Shown here in pieces: positions 9,306-18,889 of a DNA stretch of 64,000 nucleotides. Under the pieces are notes generated by a model. It had not been told where the DNA came from and searched no databases. It was given only the letters and a program-made list of their open reading frames with translations. Source of the DNA: an uncultured Phycisphaerae bacterium (GTDB taxonomy: Bacteria; Planctomycetota; Phycisphaerae; Sedimentisphaerales; Anaerohalosphaeraceae). The stretch's first letter is position 1. Each line of letters opens with the position of its first letter. A program made the translations under genes and the position numbers. The stretch spans positions 1-64,000 of the forward strand of contig CALEDR010000017.1 in NCBI GenBank assembly GCA_937949545.1, read 5' to 3'.

Positions 9306-10742
9306 ATGACTCAAATAAAAGAAGAATGCGGGATATTCGGTATTTTCGGAGATCCCGAAGCCGTTCAGAAAACGTATTTCGGATTACACAGTCTTCAGCA
9401 TCGAGGCCAGGAATCCGCGGGGATTGCCTCCAGCAACGGAGAAAACATCCATTGTTATACAGGAATGGGGCATGTCAGCCGGGTCTTCCGCTCCGGACGG
9501 GGCATCCTCGAACGGCTGAACAACCCAATGGCGATTGGGCATGTCCGCTATTCTACCACCGGTTCCACCACACCAATGAATGCCCAGCCCTTCCTGAGTG
9601 AATACTCCCGCGGACAGGTGGCCGTAGCCCACAACGGCAATCTGATCAATGCTTCCCTGCTTCGGGATGAGTATGAGGCCTACGGTCATATCTTCAAATC
9701 CTCCAACGATACCGAAATTATCGTCCATCTGCTGGCCAAACCGTCTCATATCACCAAACCGGATCCCCTCGGGCATGTCCTAAACCATCTGCAGGGCTCT
9801 TATTCGCTGCTTTTTCTCTTTCCGGACCGAATCGAAGCAGCCCGCGACCCCTACGGAATTCGTCCACTCTGTCTGGGCAGAACCAAAAACGGCGCTTACT
9901 GTGTGGCCAGCGAAACCTGCGCCTTCGATGCCGTGGAGGCCGACTATATCCGCGACGTTGAACCCGGCGAAATCGTTACCCTCGACGCAGGCGGAATTCA
10001 CAGCCGCTTCTTTGTTACTCCGGGAACCGTAACCCCGGCCCACTGCATCTTCGAACATGTTTATTTCGCCAAACAAAGCAGCATCGTTTTCGGCGAAAAT
10101 GTCCATGAAGTTCGCAAACGGTGCGGGCGCCGCCTGGCTCAGGAACATCCCGTTGCCGCCGATGTCGTCATTCCCGTGCCGGACTCCGGCACCTCCGCCG
10201 CTATCGGCTACTCCCTCGAAAGCGGCATTCCCTTCGATATGGGGTTTGTCCGCAGCCACTATGTCGGACGCACCTTTATCTCCCCCAGTCAGGCCCTCCG
10301 GGATTTGGAAGTAAAACTCAAACTGACCGTCGTTAAAGAAGCCGTACGTGGCAAGCGGGTGATTGTCATTGACGATTCCGTTGTCCGCGGCACAACCACC
10401 AAAGGAAAAATCCGCTCGCTGCGGCAGGCCGGCGCCAGCGAAATCCATCTGCGGGTGGCCTGTCCGCCGGTTCGGTTCCCCTGCTTTTACGGCGTGGATT
10501 TCCCCACACGGGAAGAACTGATTGCCAATCAGGTCCCGCTGTCTGAAATCAGTCGGGCTCTCGAAGCAGACACCGTGGAATATTTGTCCCTCGAAGGGCT
10601 GCTCAGCTGCGTGTCACTCCCCGCAGACCATTATTGTACAGCCTGCTGGAGTGGACATTATCCTATTCCCGTTAATACGCAAGTGAATAAGTTTTCTCTG
10701 GAACGTCACCAAATGCAGTTGTTTGATGAGACGGAACTCTAA
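9306..10742 (+). CDS. purF: Amidophosphoribosyltransferase
   Basis: 478-residue glutamine PRPP amidotransferase, the first committed step of purine synthesis. The N-terminal nucleophile Cys8 follows a short propeptide (MTQIKEE) that must be removed, as in the Bacillus-type enzyme. Glutaminase motifs GHVRYSTTG and AHNGN are present. The C-terminal phosphoribosyl domain has the PRPP loop VIVIDDSVVRGTT (about 355-367). Cysteines in CPPVRFPC and YCTACWSGHYP match the [4Fe-4S] ligands of the Bacillus-type enzyme. Start preceded by TGAGG. Stop and the next ATG (purM) abut without a gap. Confidence 0.96.
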   Translation: MTQIKEECGIFGIFGDPEAVQKTYFGLHSLQHRGQESAGIASSNGENIHCYTGMGHVSRVFRSGRGILERLNNPMAIGHVRYSTTGSTTPMNAQPFLSEYSRGQVAVAHNGNLINASLLRDEYEAYGHIFKSSNDTEIIVHLLAKPSHITKPDPLGHVLNHLQGSYSLLFLFPDRIEAARDPYGIRPLCLGRTKNGAYCVASETCAFDAVEADYIRDVEPGEIVTLDAGGIHSRFFVTPGTVTPAHCIFEHVYFAKQSSIVFGENVHEVRKRCGRRLAQEHPVAADVVIPVPDSGTSAAIGYSLESGIPFDMGFVRSHYVGRTFISPSQALRDLEVKLKLTVVKEAVRGKRVIVIDDSVVRGTTTKGKIRSLRQAGASEIHLRVACPPVRFPCFYGVDFPTREELIANQVPLSEISRALEADTVEYLSLEGLLSCVSLPADHYCTACWSGHYPIPVNTQVNKFSLERHQMQLFDETEL

Positions 10743-11816
10743 ATGAATTCATCCAAAAAAATCTCCTACCAGGAAGCAGGCGTCAGCATTGATGCCAATG
10801 ATGAAATGGTTCGAAGAATCAGCCGTTCACTGGCCTCCACCTTTGGCCCGCGTGTCATCCCGCTCGAAAACGGCTTTGCCGGTCTTTTTCGTCTCGATTA
10901 CGATGAAAAATTATTCAAGAAAAACTACAAAAACCCGGTTCTGGTTGCCTGTACAGACGGCGTAGGAACCAAAATCCTCATCGCCCGCCAGATAAACCGG
11001 ATGGATTCCATCGGAATCGACCTGGTGGCAATGAATGTCAACGACATGCTCGTCCAGGGCGCCGAACCCCTCTTTTTCCTCGATTACCTGGCGGTCCATA
11101 AACTCATCCCGGAACAGATTGCCGAGATGGTTGAAGGAATCGCCGCCGGCTGCCGAATGGCCGACTGTGCTCTTATCGGCGGAGAAACAGCCGAAATGCC
11201 CGATTTATATGCGGAAGACGAATGCGACATGGCTGGTTTTGCCGTCGGCGTCGTGGAGCGAAACCGCATCATCACCGGCCGAAATGTAGCCCCGGGTGAT
11301 GTCGTTCTCGGCCTGGCTTCCACCGGGCTGCACAGCAACGGATATACCCTCGTCCGCCATATCTGCTTTAAACAGGAAAAACTCCAGCTCGAAGACCATC
11401 TGGATGAATTAGACGGCGCCTCATTAGGCCAAATCCTCCTGACTCCCACACGGATTTACGTCCGCTCGGTCATCTCCGTCCTGTCTGCCTATAAAACCAA
11501 AAAAATCATCCACGGCATGGCTCATATCACCGGCGGCGGACTGGTCGGGAATATTCCGCGTGTCCTTCCGCCCAACTGCAATGCCGTCCTGAAAAAGAAA
11601 TCCTGGCCGATTCCCCCCATTTTCCACTTCCTCCAAAAACGCGGGCCTGTCGAGGAACAGGAAATGTATCGGGTCTTTAATATGGGAATCGGGTATGTCC
11701 TGATTGTCGCTCCGGATTTTGCCGATGCCGTGAAAGCCAGACTGGAAAAAGCCGGAGAAGAAGTCTATAAAATCGGCGTGATTACACCCGGAACAGGCAA
11801 GGTCGTCATCAAATAA
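10743..11816 (+). CDS. purM: Phosphoribosylformylglycinamidine cyclo-ligase
   Basis: 357-residue AIR synthetase that closes the imidazole ring of the purine precursor, using ATP. Family hallmarks: SYQEAGVSIDAND at the start, ACTDGVGTK, DLVAMNVNDMLVQGAEPLFFLDY, and the GGETAEMP motif in the middle; GVIHGMAHITGGG-like segment (KIIHGMAHITGGG) in the C-terminal half. Length normal. It begins directly after the purF stop, so the two are cotranscribed and likely coupled. Confidence 0.96.
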   Translation: MNSSKKISYQEAGVSIDANDEMVRRISRSLASTFGPRVIPLENGFAGLFRLDYDEKLFKKNYKNPVLVACTDGVGTKILIARQINRMDSIGIDLVAMNVNDMLVQGAEPLFFLDYLAVHKLIPEQIAEMVEGIAAGCRMADCALIGGETAEMPDLYAEDECDMAGFAVGVVERNRIITGRNVAPGDVVLGLASTGLHSNGYTLVRHICFKQEKLQLEDHLDELDGASLGQILLTPTRIYVRSVISVLSAYKTKKIIHGMAHITGGGLVGNIPRVLPPNCNAVLKKKSWPIPPIFHFLQKRGPVEEQEMYRVFNMGIGYVLIVAPDFADAVKARLEKAGEEVYKIGVITPGTGKVVIK

Positions 11817-11832
11817 GCGGGAAATCCTGAAC

Positions 11833-12861
11833 ATGGGTCCGGCAAACAGGCAAGGAGGGGTTTTGCAGCGGATTTTGTATCCCGGCCTGCCGGCAGGGCT
11901 GCTTTTCTTGGCTGTATCCGTTTTTCTCTTTTGGCCGCTGCCGTCCTGCCGGGGTCTTTGGGGCACCCTGCTGCCGGCAAACAGCTTTCTGGCGGCGATG
12001 GGCTGTTTTGTGCTCAGCCGGCGATGGCTGGACTCCTTCTGGGCCTCCGCCATAGCCGGCGCCGCCTACGGATTCGGGCCTTTTGTCCTCAGTTTTAAAC
12101 TCTATCATCCTCTGGCCGGCTTCTCTATTGCGCTTTTGCCCTGGCTTTTCTGCCCGGGGGCCTTTTGGAATCGCTTAGCCAAACCGTCTCTGTCTGTGGC
12201 TTTGCGGCGTCTTCCTCTTTTGGTTCTTCCTTTTGCCTTTCTGTTTCTTTTTTACTGGCTCGCTTCGCTGCCCCGGCTGGGACCCTACAGTCTGATGCCT
12301 TCCACGCAGCAGATCGGCAAAGAAGATATCCTCTCCATCCTCGAGTTTCCCACTCCGCCGGCCAACAAAATTATCATCGGATTCTATGCGAATGCCTTTA
12401 TCCTGGCTGTGATGGGGCTGTTTGTTTATTCGTACCTGCTCCGGGCCCTCGTGCTGCTGCCGCCTTTGCTGGGATTTGTTCTGGCCTTTTCCCAGCCGCT
12501 CCTGAACGTTCCTCCCGTTGTCTGGGTCGCCGTGCCGATGCTTTTCCTGTCGGTTCTGGCCGGTTTAGGTGCTCAGGCGATGGTTGTTGCAGGGCCGGCG
12601 GACCGAAAATGGATTCTGGCTTGCCTGCTGCTGGCTGCTTTTCTGGCCGTTTTCTGCTTTTTCTTCGCTTTCAGCCGTCCGGACAGGCACGGATACTGGA
12701 CTCCTGCCGTGATGTACGGACTTTCTTTTCTGAGTATCGCGGCGGTGTATGGGCTCTGCACCCAGCAGATTCGACTGCATTTTTTACGATGGCTTCTACT
12801 CACCGCAGCTCTCGGAGCAGACCTTTTCTACACCAGCCGGATGCTGATTGCCTCTCTTTGA
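11833..12861 (+). CDS. Polytopic membrane protein of unknown function
   Basis: 342 residues with about nine hydrophobic spans spread over its length (for example around 15-38, 48-65, 78-105, 120-140, 185-225, 232-262, 264-285, 295-320). No catalytic motif or family was recognised; the overall look is of an integral membrane protein resembling the membrane part of large YfhO-like/GT-C proteins, but this is a weak guess. It follows purM by 16 bp on the same strand and is probably cotranscribed. A weak GGGAAA site lies 12 nt before the ATG. Confidence 0.6.
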   Translation: MGPANRQGGVLQRILYPGLPAGLLFLAVSVFLFWPLPSCRGLWGTLLPANSFLAAMGCFVLSRRWLDSFWASAIAGAAYGFGPFVLSFKLYHPLAGFSIALLPWLFCPGAFWNRLAKPSLSVALRRLPLLVLPFAFLFLFYWLASLPRLGPYSLMPSTQQIGKEDILSILEFPTPPANKIIIGFYANAFILAVMGLFVYSYLLRALVLLPPLLGFVLAFSQPLLNVPPVVWVAVPMLFLSVLAGLGAQAMVVAGPADRKWILACLLLAAFLAVFCFFFAFSRPDRHGYWTPAVMYGLSFLSIAAVYGLCTQQIRLHFLRWLLLTAALGADLFYTSRMLIASL

Positions 12862-12866
12862 GAAAA

Positions 12867-13601
12867 TCAGGAGGATTCTGTCTGCCTTCCGCCCTGCGGA
12901 ATTTTCAGCCCGAGTGCATCAGCCACCTTCTGCAAGTCCTCCCAGACTCTTTGGCGATTTTCATAGGAATAATTCCGCAGCAGATAGGCCGGATGATAGG
13001 TCGGCATTACTTTTGCCGGACGGTCTGAATCAGAAAAACGGTATTCGTGAAAATACCCTCTCAGCTTTCCGATGGCCGCATCGGTCTGGAGCAGGGTGCG
13101 GGCGGCGTGGGACCCCAGCGCCACAATCACCTCAGGCCGCAAAATGTCCAGCTGCCGCTTCAGATAAGGAAGACAATTCCAGATTTCGTCAGGCCGCGGG
13201 TCGCGGTTTTCCGGCGGACGGCACTTGAGCGTGTTGCAGATAAACACATCCTCCCGGCGAAGCCCAATAGCGGCAATCATCCGCGTCAGCAGTTGTCCGG
13301 CCCGGCCCACAAACGGCCGGCCCTGCTGGTCTTCGTCAGCCCCCGGTGCTTCTCCTACAAAAACCAGCCGCGCCTTCGGATTGCCCTCCCCGGGCACGGC
13401 GTTCAATCGTGTGCTCCCGATTTCACACTTGCGGCAGCCCCGAACCTCCTCGGCAATCGCCTCCAAAAGCTGCTGAGGTTCTTCCGACGAGTCGACTTTT
13501 GCTGACATCGTTCGGCTTCGCACGGTAAAATCACCCGCAAAAAAAGACTCCATCTCTTTGTGCTGCCGCAGCAGTTTGGACACATCTCGTGGCTCATTCA
13601 T
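12867..13601 (-). CDS. Family 4 (Fe-S) uracil-DNA glycosylase
   Basis: 244-residue uracil-DNA glycosylase of family 4, which removes uracil from DNA in base-excision repair. The catalytic/uracil-binding motif GEAPGADEDQQGRPFVG and the C-terminal HPAYLLR motif are both present. Four cysteines (GCRKC near residues 55-58, CNTLKC and WNC) fit the [4Fe-4S] ligands of this family. The first ~45 residues form a variable, charged N-terminal extension. It converges on the membrane protein gene (5 bp apart). Confidence 0.9.
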   Translation of the reverse strand: MNEPRDVSKLLRQHKEMESFFAGDFTVRSRTMSAKVDSSEEPQQLLEAIAEEVRGCRKCEIGSTRLNAVPGEGNPKARLVFVGEAPGADEDQQGRPFVGRAGQLLTRMIAAIGLRREDVFICNTLKCRPPENRDPRPDEIWNCLPYLKRQLDILRPEVIVALGSHAARTLLQTDAAIGKLRGYFHEYRFSDSDRPAKVMPTYHPAYLLRNYSYENRQRVWEDLQKVADALGLKIPQGGRQTESS

Positions 13602-13635
13602 AGCAGACCAGTATATAGAGCGACGCTCATTCTTC

Positions 13636-13671
13636 CAAGAAAAAAGGCCTGTCCTTGTCAGACAGGCCTTC
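13636..13671 (-). terminator. Rho-independent terminator of gdhA
   Basis: A 10-bp stem (13644-13653 with 13661-13670), 7-nt loop, followed on the minus strand by a T-run (13638-13645). It lies about 35 nt past the gdhA stop. Confidence 0.85.
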
Positions 13672-13703
13672 TGAAACCCGGCATCAAAATGCTCGCAAAC
13701 AGA

Positions 13704-15180
<1,477 letters not shown>

Positions 15181-15248
15181 AATATTAACAAAACCAAATA
15201 ACAAATAAACTTTTCGAATACTTACAATAAGCGGGGTTTATAAAAGTG

Positions 15249-16124
15249 ATGAATATTGAAACGGCAAAAATCTTCTGTGATTTGGTAGAAATGAAAAATT
15301 TCTCACGAACCGCAGAGATTCACGGCATTAGTCAGTCCGCCGTTTCTCAGCAATTGGCCCAGCTGGAAATGGACCACAAAGTCCAGTTAATCAACCGCAA
15401 AAAAAGGCCGATCGAACTGACCGCCGCCGGCCAGATTTTCTACCAGGCCTGCAAGGATATCCTCGAGCGATATGACCGGCTCAACAGCGAACTGGCCGCC
15501 CTCAAGCAATCCACCTGCAAAATCCATCTGGCGGCCATTTTCAGCATCGGGATGCACACCCTTCAGCCGTACATCCAGAAATTTATGTCCGTCTATCCGG
15601 ATGTCAATCTGGCGGTCGAATACAACAGCGTCAAAGACATCTATGAAAAAATTCTGCGCGGAATCATCGATATCGGCGTTGTGGCTGTTCCCCGTCGAGA
15701 CCGCAATCTCGAAATCTTTCCTTTCGAAAATGAACCGCTTGTGCTGACCTGCAGCCCGTCTCATTCTTTCGCAAACCGAAAAACGGTGGACATTCACGAA
15801 ATCCAGGGGGAAAAATTCATCGCCTTTTCTGAAGAAGTCCCCACCCGCCGCTTTATTGACGACATCCTGAACCGATACCACATCACCGTCCGCTGCATTA
15901 TGGAATTTGACAATATCGAAACAATTAAGCGAGCGGTGGAAATCAACGCGGGAATCAGCATCCTGCCCGCCCCGACTCTTCGCAGTGAATTGGCCAACGG
16001 AACCCTGCGGGCGATTGAATTCTCCAATGAATCCTTTTTCCGCCCGACCGGAATTATTGTTCGCAAAGACAAAACCCGCTCCAAGGCCGCCCAGTATCTG
16101 ATTGAACTGCTTCGAAAAGAATAA
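15249..16124 (+). CDS. LysR-family transcriptional regulator
   Basis: 291-residue LysR-type regulator. An N-terminal winged helix-turn-helix (residues ~1-60: FSRTAEIHGISQSAVSQQLAQLE) is followed by a linker helix and a periplasmic-binding-like effector domain (from ~90). The ligand is unknown. Start: ATG at 15249 with a GGGG stretch about 11 nt upstream; the GTG three bases earlier is less likely. It is divergent from gdhA across about 190 bp, so it may regulate gdhA and itself (inference from arrangement). It heads a tight plus-strand run: 2 bp to the HAD gene. Confidence 0.9.
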   Translation: MNIETAKIFCDLVEMKNFSRTAEIHGISQSAVSQQLAQLEMDHKVQLINRKKRPIELTAAGQIFYQACKDILERYDRLNSELAALKQSTCKIHLAAIFSIGMHTLQPYIQKFMSVYPDVNLAVEYNSVKDIYEKILRGIIDIGVVAVPRRDRNLEIFPFENEPLVLTCSPSHSFANRKTVDIHEIQGEKFIAFSEEVPTRRFIDDILNRYHITVRCIMEFDNIETIKRAVEINAGISILPAPTLRSELANGTLRAIEFSNESFFRPTGIIVRKDKTRSKAAQYLIELLRKE

Positions 16125-16126
16125 GT

Positions 16127-16738
16127 ATGCCTGTACAGTCCGTCCTTTTTGATCTGGACGGCACGCTGACGGTGCCGCTGCTGGACTTTGACTTGATACG
16201 ACAACAAATCGGTCTTCCGCCGGATTGTCCCTCGATCCTGGCCGCCATAGAAAATCTGCCGGAAACGCACCGTCGGCGGGCCTGGGAGATTCTCTGCAGC
16301 CATGAGGAACACGCCGCCGTTCATTCCGAGCTTCAGCCCTCGGCCAAACCGCTGCTGGACTATCTGCGGCAAAAAAACATCAAAACAGGTATTCTGACCC
16401 GGAATTCCCGACAGTGCACGCAGACCGTCCTCGCCAAACACCGGATAACCGTCGATGGAATGATCACCCGCGAAGACGGGCCGCCGAAGCCGGACCCCTT
16501 CGGCGTTCTGACCCTGTGCAGACTGTTCCGGTCCTCTCCTCGGAACACCCTTGTTGTCGGCGATTTTCTCCACGACCTCCAGGCCGCCCGACAGGCGGGA
16601 GCTCCGGCCGTTCTTTTCAAAACCCACCCTCGAGCCGATGAATTTGTTCCGTGGGCGGATTTTGTCATCCATTCCCTTGACGAAATCCGGCTTATCATAG
16701 ACAATCTGTCCGACAAACTCGAAGGGAATCTTGCATGA
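16127..16738 (+). CDS. HAD-family phosphatase
   Basis: 203-residue haloacid-dehalogenase-type hydrolase, similar to phosphoglycolate phosphatases. Motif I DLDGT (D9-D11), motif II threonine in ILTRN, motif III lysine in KPDPFG and motif IV VVGDFLHD are all present, with a short helical cap between motifs I and II. Substrate not assignable. It begins 2 bp after the LysR gene and overlaps the next gene by 4 bp, so it is in the same operon. Confidence 0.85.
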   Translation: MPVQSVLFDLDGTLTVPLLDFDLIRQQIGLPPDCPSILAAIENLPETHRRRAWEILCSHEEHAAVHSELQPSAKPLLDYLRQKNIKTGILTRNSRQCTQTVLAKHRITVDGMITREDGPPKPDPFGVLTLCRLFRSSPRNTLVVGDFLHDLQAARQAGAPAVLFKTHPRADEFVPWADFVIHSLDEIRLIIDNLSDKLEGNLA

Positions 16739-17538
16739 ATAATCTGTTTTTCCGAATGAGTATGCTCGGGCTTTTCCTGACGATTGCGGCCGCCGCAGCA
16801 GCATCGTCCGATTGTCCGTCCTCCGGGGACCCTAACCAGTCCTCTGATGCGGCCGTTCAGACAATCCTGAACCAAATGCATCAGGCCGCGCAAACCATCC
16901 AGACCCTTCAGGCCGAGCTGACATATCTGTTTATCCAGGACCCTGAACTGCTGGATTCAAAAACCCTTCGTCGGGGCATTCTTTTTTATGCCAAAGGCAA
17001 AAGCGGGTCCCGCTCAAACCTGAGAATTTCCTTCGATACCCTCCAGCAGGATGAAGAACCTCTTCAATCCCGTCCCGAACACTATCTGTTCGACGGCGTC
17101 TGGCTGACCAAAATAGACTGGACTCTCGAAACGATTGACCGCTATCAGAAAGCCCCTGCCGACAAACCGGTCGGCGTTTTCGATTTCATCAGCCATAATT
17201 TCCCGATGGTTGGTTTTACAGACCCCCAAAAACTCCGGGACGAGTTCGATATCACAGCTTCGCCGGCACCGAGCGATCCCAACCACCCCCGGCATTTGCT
17301 TCTAAAGGTCCGGAACAGCTCCCGGTACAAGGACGATTACAGGCAAATGGAGGTCTGGATTGACTCCCAAAACTGGCTTCCCCTCCGGTTGACAGCCGTT
17401 TCGGTCCAGGGAGATTTCTATGATTTAAAGTGGGGCAATCTCCGAATTAATGAAAATGTATCCGACAGTGTTTTTCAGATTGCAGCCCCGCCCCATTTTC
17501 GCCAAAATATCCATCCATTAGAACAAAACGCAAACTGA
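16735..17538 (+). CDS. Exported LolA-like protein
   Basis: 267 residues with an N-terminal signal peptide (hydrophobic LGLFLTIAAAAAA, cleavage near residue 24). The mature part looks like the LolA/LppX lipoprotein-carrier fold: an early helical segment (AVQTILNQMHQAAQTIQTLQAELTY, here ~40-64), then beta strands with FLFDG-type turns (HYLFDGVWLTKI) and late strands on a conserved pattern (MEVWIDSQNWLPLRL). Such proteins bind lipid or lipoprotein acyl chains in the periplasm; a specific function is not shown. Overlaps the HAD gene by 4 bp (ATGA). Confidence 0.65.
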   Translation: MNNLFFRMSMLGLFLTIAAAAAASSDCPSSGDPNQSSDAAVQTILNQMHQAAQTIQTLQAELTYLFIQDPELLDSKTLRRGILFYAKGKSGSRSNLRISFDTLQQDEEPLQSRPEHYLFDGVWLTKIDWTLETIDRYQKAPADKPVGVFDFISHNFPMVGFTDPQKLRDEFDITASPAPSDPNHPRHLLLKVRNSSRYKDDYRQMEVWIDSQNWLPLRLTAVSVQGDFYDLKWGNLRINENVSDSVFQIAAPPHFRQNIHPLEQNAN

Positions 17539-17558
17539 ATAAAAAAAGGAGCTTTCTT

Positions 17559-18035
17559 ATGGCAAGCGGATTGGTCATTTACTATTCCCGAAGCGGCAAT
17601 ACCAAAATAATGGCAAAAACAATTGCGGATGCCATGACGGCTGCAGGCGTTCCGACCGCCTGCAAAAGCGTCAGTGAGGTAAAACCGGACGACCTTCTGA
17701 AAGTTGATGCAATTGTCGTCGGCTCGCCCACATATTACGGCCGGGCCGCCGCCCCCATCGCCCAGCTGTTTGATGAAACCGTAAGCAAGCACGGGAAACT
17801 GGACGGCAAGGTCGGCGGGGCCTTCAGCAGCTCGGCCAACATAGGAGGCGGAAACGAAACGACCATCTGCGAAATCAACAATATGATGCTCATTCACGGA
17901 ATGATTATTCAGGGCGACCCACAGGGAGACCATTACGGGCCGGTTGCCATCGGAAAGCCCGATAATCGAGCACTCGAACAGTGCTCGCGAAGAGGCCAGC
18001 GGATCGCCGCCCTCACGAAGCGGTTATTCGGATAA
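17559..18035 (+). CDS. Flavodoxin-family protein
   Basis: 158-residue flavodoxin-like protein of the WrbA/NAD(P)H-quinone-oxidoreductase group. The FMN phosphate loop YYSRSGNTKIMA is at residues 8-19, and the flavin-edge motif GSPTYYGR near 56-63. Expected to bind FMN and carry electrons or reduce quinones. Preceded by AAAAGGAGC and 20 bp after the LolA-like gene, so probably the last gene of the lysR operon. Confidence 0.85.
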   Translation: MASGLVIYYSRSGNTKIMAKTIADAMTAAGVPTACKSVSEVKPDDLLKVDAIVVGSPTYYGRAAAPIAQLFDETVSKHGKLDGKVGGAFSSSANIGGGNETTICEINNMMLIHGMIIQGDPQGDHYGPVAIGKPDNRALEQCSRRGQRIAALTKRLFG

Positions 18036-18067
18036 AACGAAGAAGCCCTCGTTTTTCGCAAAAAACT

Positions 18068-18096
18068 TTGACATCCAAAGACTCGGTTGATAAACT
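18068..18096 (+). promoter_or_regulatory. Promoter of the Hc1-like gene
   Basis: Consensus TTGACA (18068-18073), 17-nt spacer and TAAACT (18091-18096), about 50 nt upstream of the Hc1-like ATG. Confidence 0.6.
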
Positions 18097-18146
18097 TTGG
18101 AAACGAAACAAAAAAGATATTAACGGTCTTCTTAGGAGGTTCTTTA

Positions 18147-18320
18147 ATGCAGGAATACGAAACACTCAAAGCTCTGGTTGCTGAAATAGAAGCCGATATC
18201 AACAAAGCGGAAGGCGGAAATAAAGCGGCCGGAACAAGAGTCCGCAAACAAATGCAGGCAATCAAACAAGCGGCACAAAGCGTACGGAATAAAATCCTCG
18301 AACTGCGTGTGGAAGACTGA
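18147..18320 (+). CDS. Histone H1-like (Hc1-type) small protein
   Basis: 57-residue charged helical protein. The pattern LVAEIEADINKAEGGNKAAGTRVRKQ resembles the N-terminal part of Chlamydia Hc1 and related planctomycete/chlamydial histone-H1-like proteins (KAERGNKAAAQRVR). Those have a longer Lys/Ala-rich tail that is missing here, so this is the short form. A DNA-binding or nucleoid role is inferred from that similarity only. Start chosen at 18147, after an excellent TAGGAGGT site; a promoter lies just upstream. A longer open frame begins at 18087 but lacks a ribosome-binding site. Confidence 0.7.
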   Translation: MQEYETLKALVAEIEADINKAEGGNKAAGTRVRKQMQAIKQAAQSVRNKILELRVED

Positions 18321-18415
18321 CGCAAAAACGGACAATCCGCCGGCCGCTTGAGTTTCTCAAACCCATAAAAAGCAAGTATGTAAGTTGTGTTTCCCGAAAA
18401 GGAAAAAGGGGAATT

Positions 18416-18889
18416 ATGCCTCCGCAATTACTGTTTCCATACAAAGAATTAAACCTCAATCACATCGAATTTGATCGTGCCGCCATCGCGCAAGTCAACC
18501 CTCAATCTTATGAAATGGCCCAGCTGGACGCGATTGTCTGGTATGACTTGTCCAAAATGATGGCGCTTGGATACAAAGACGTCACGCCAAATGAATTCTG
18601 GGTTCGAGGACATATCCCCGGACGTCCGATTATGCCCGGCGTAATTATGGTAGAGGCCGCTGCGCAGCTTTGCAGCTTTTTTATGAAAAAAATCTACGGT
18701 CTGGAGGGCTTCATCGGCTTTTCCGGTATTGAACAAACCAAATTCAGAGAAACGGTGGTTCCCGGCAGCCGACTGTATCTGCTCGGCCATATAACAAGGG
18801 TTCGAAGCCGTCAGTTTGAGGGCGTCGTTCAAGGGGTCGTAAACGATAAAATGGTTTTTGATACAGTCATCAGCGGGATGAGAGTATAG
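18416..18889 (+). CDS. FabZ-like hydroxyacyl-ACP dehydratase
   Basis: 157-residue hot-dog-fold protein of the FabZ/FabA group. The active-site motif GHIPGRPIMPGVIMVEAAAQ carries the catalytic His66 and Glu80; FabZ normally has GHFPG. The family removes water from 3-hydroxyacyl-ACP in fatty-acid synthesis. No other fab genes are nearby, so it may act on another acyl chain. A GGGG-rich site (AAAAAGGGGAATT) precedes the ATG. The next gene starts at the following base. Confidence 0.85.
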   Translation: MPPQLLFPYKELNLNHIEFDRAAIAQVNPQSYEMAQLDAIVWYDLSKMMALGYKDVTPNEFWVRGHIPGRPIMPGVIMVEAAAQLCSFFMKKIYGLEGFIGFSGIEQTKFRETVVPGSRLYLLGHITRVRSRQFEGVVQGVVNDKMVFDTVISGMRV

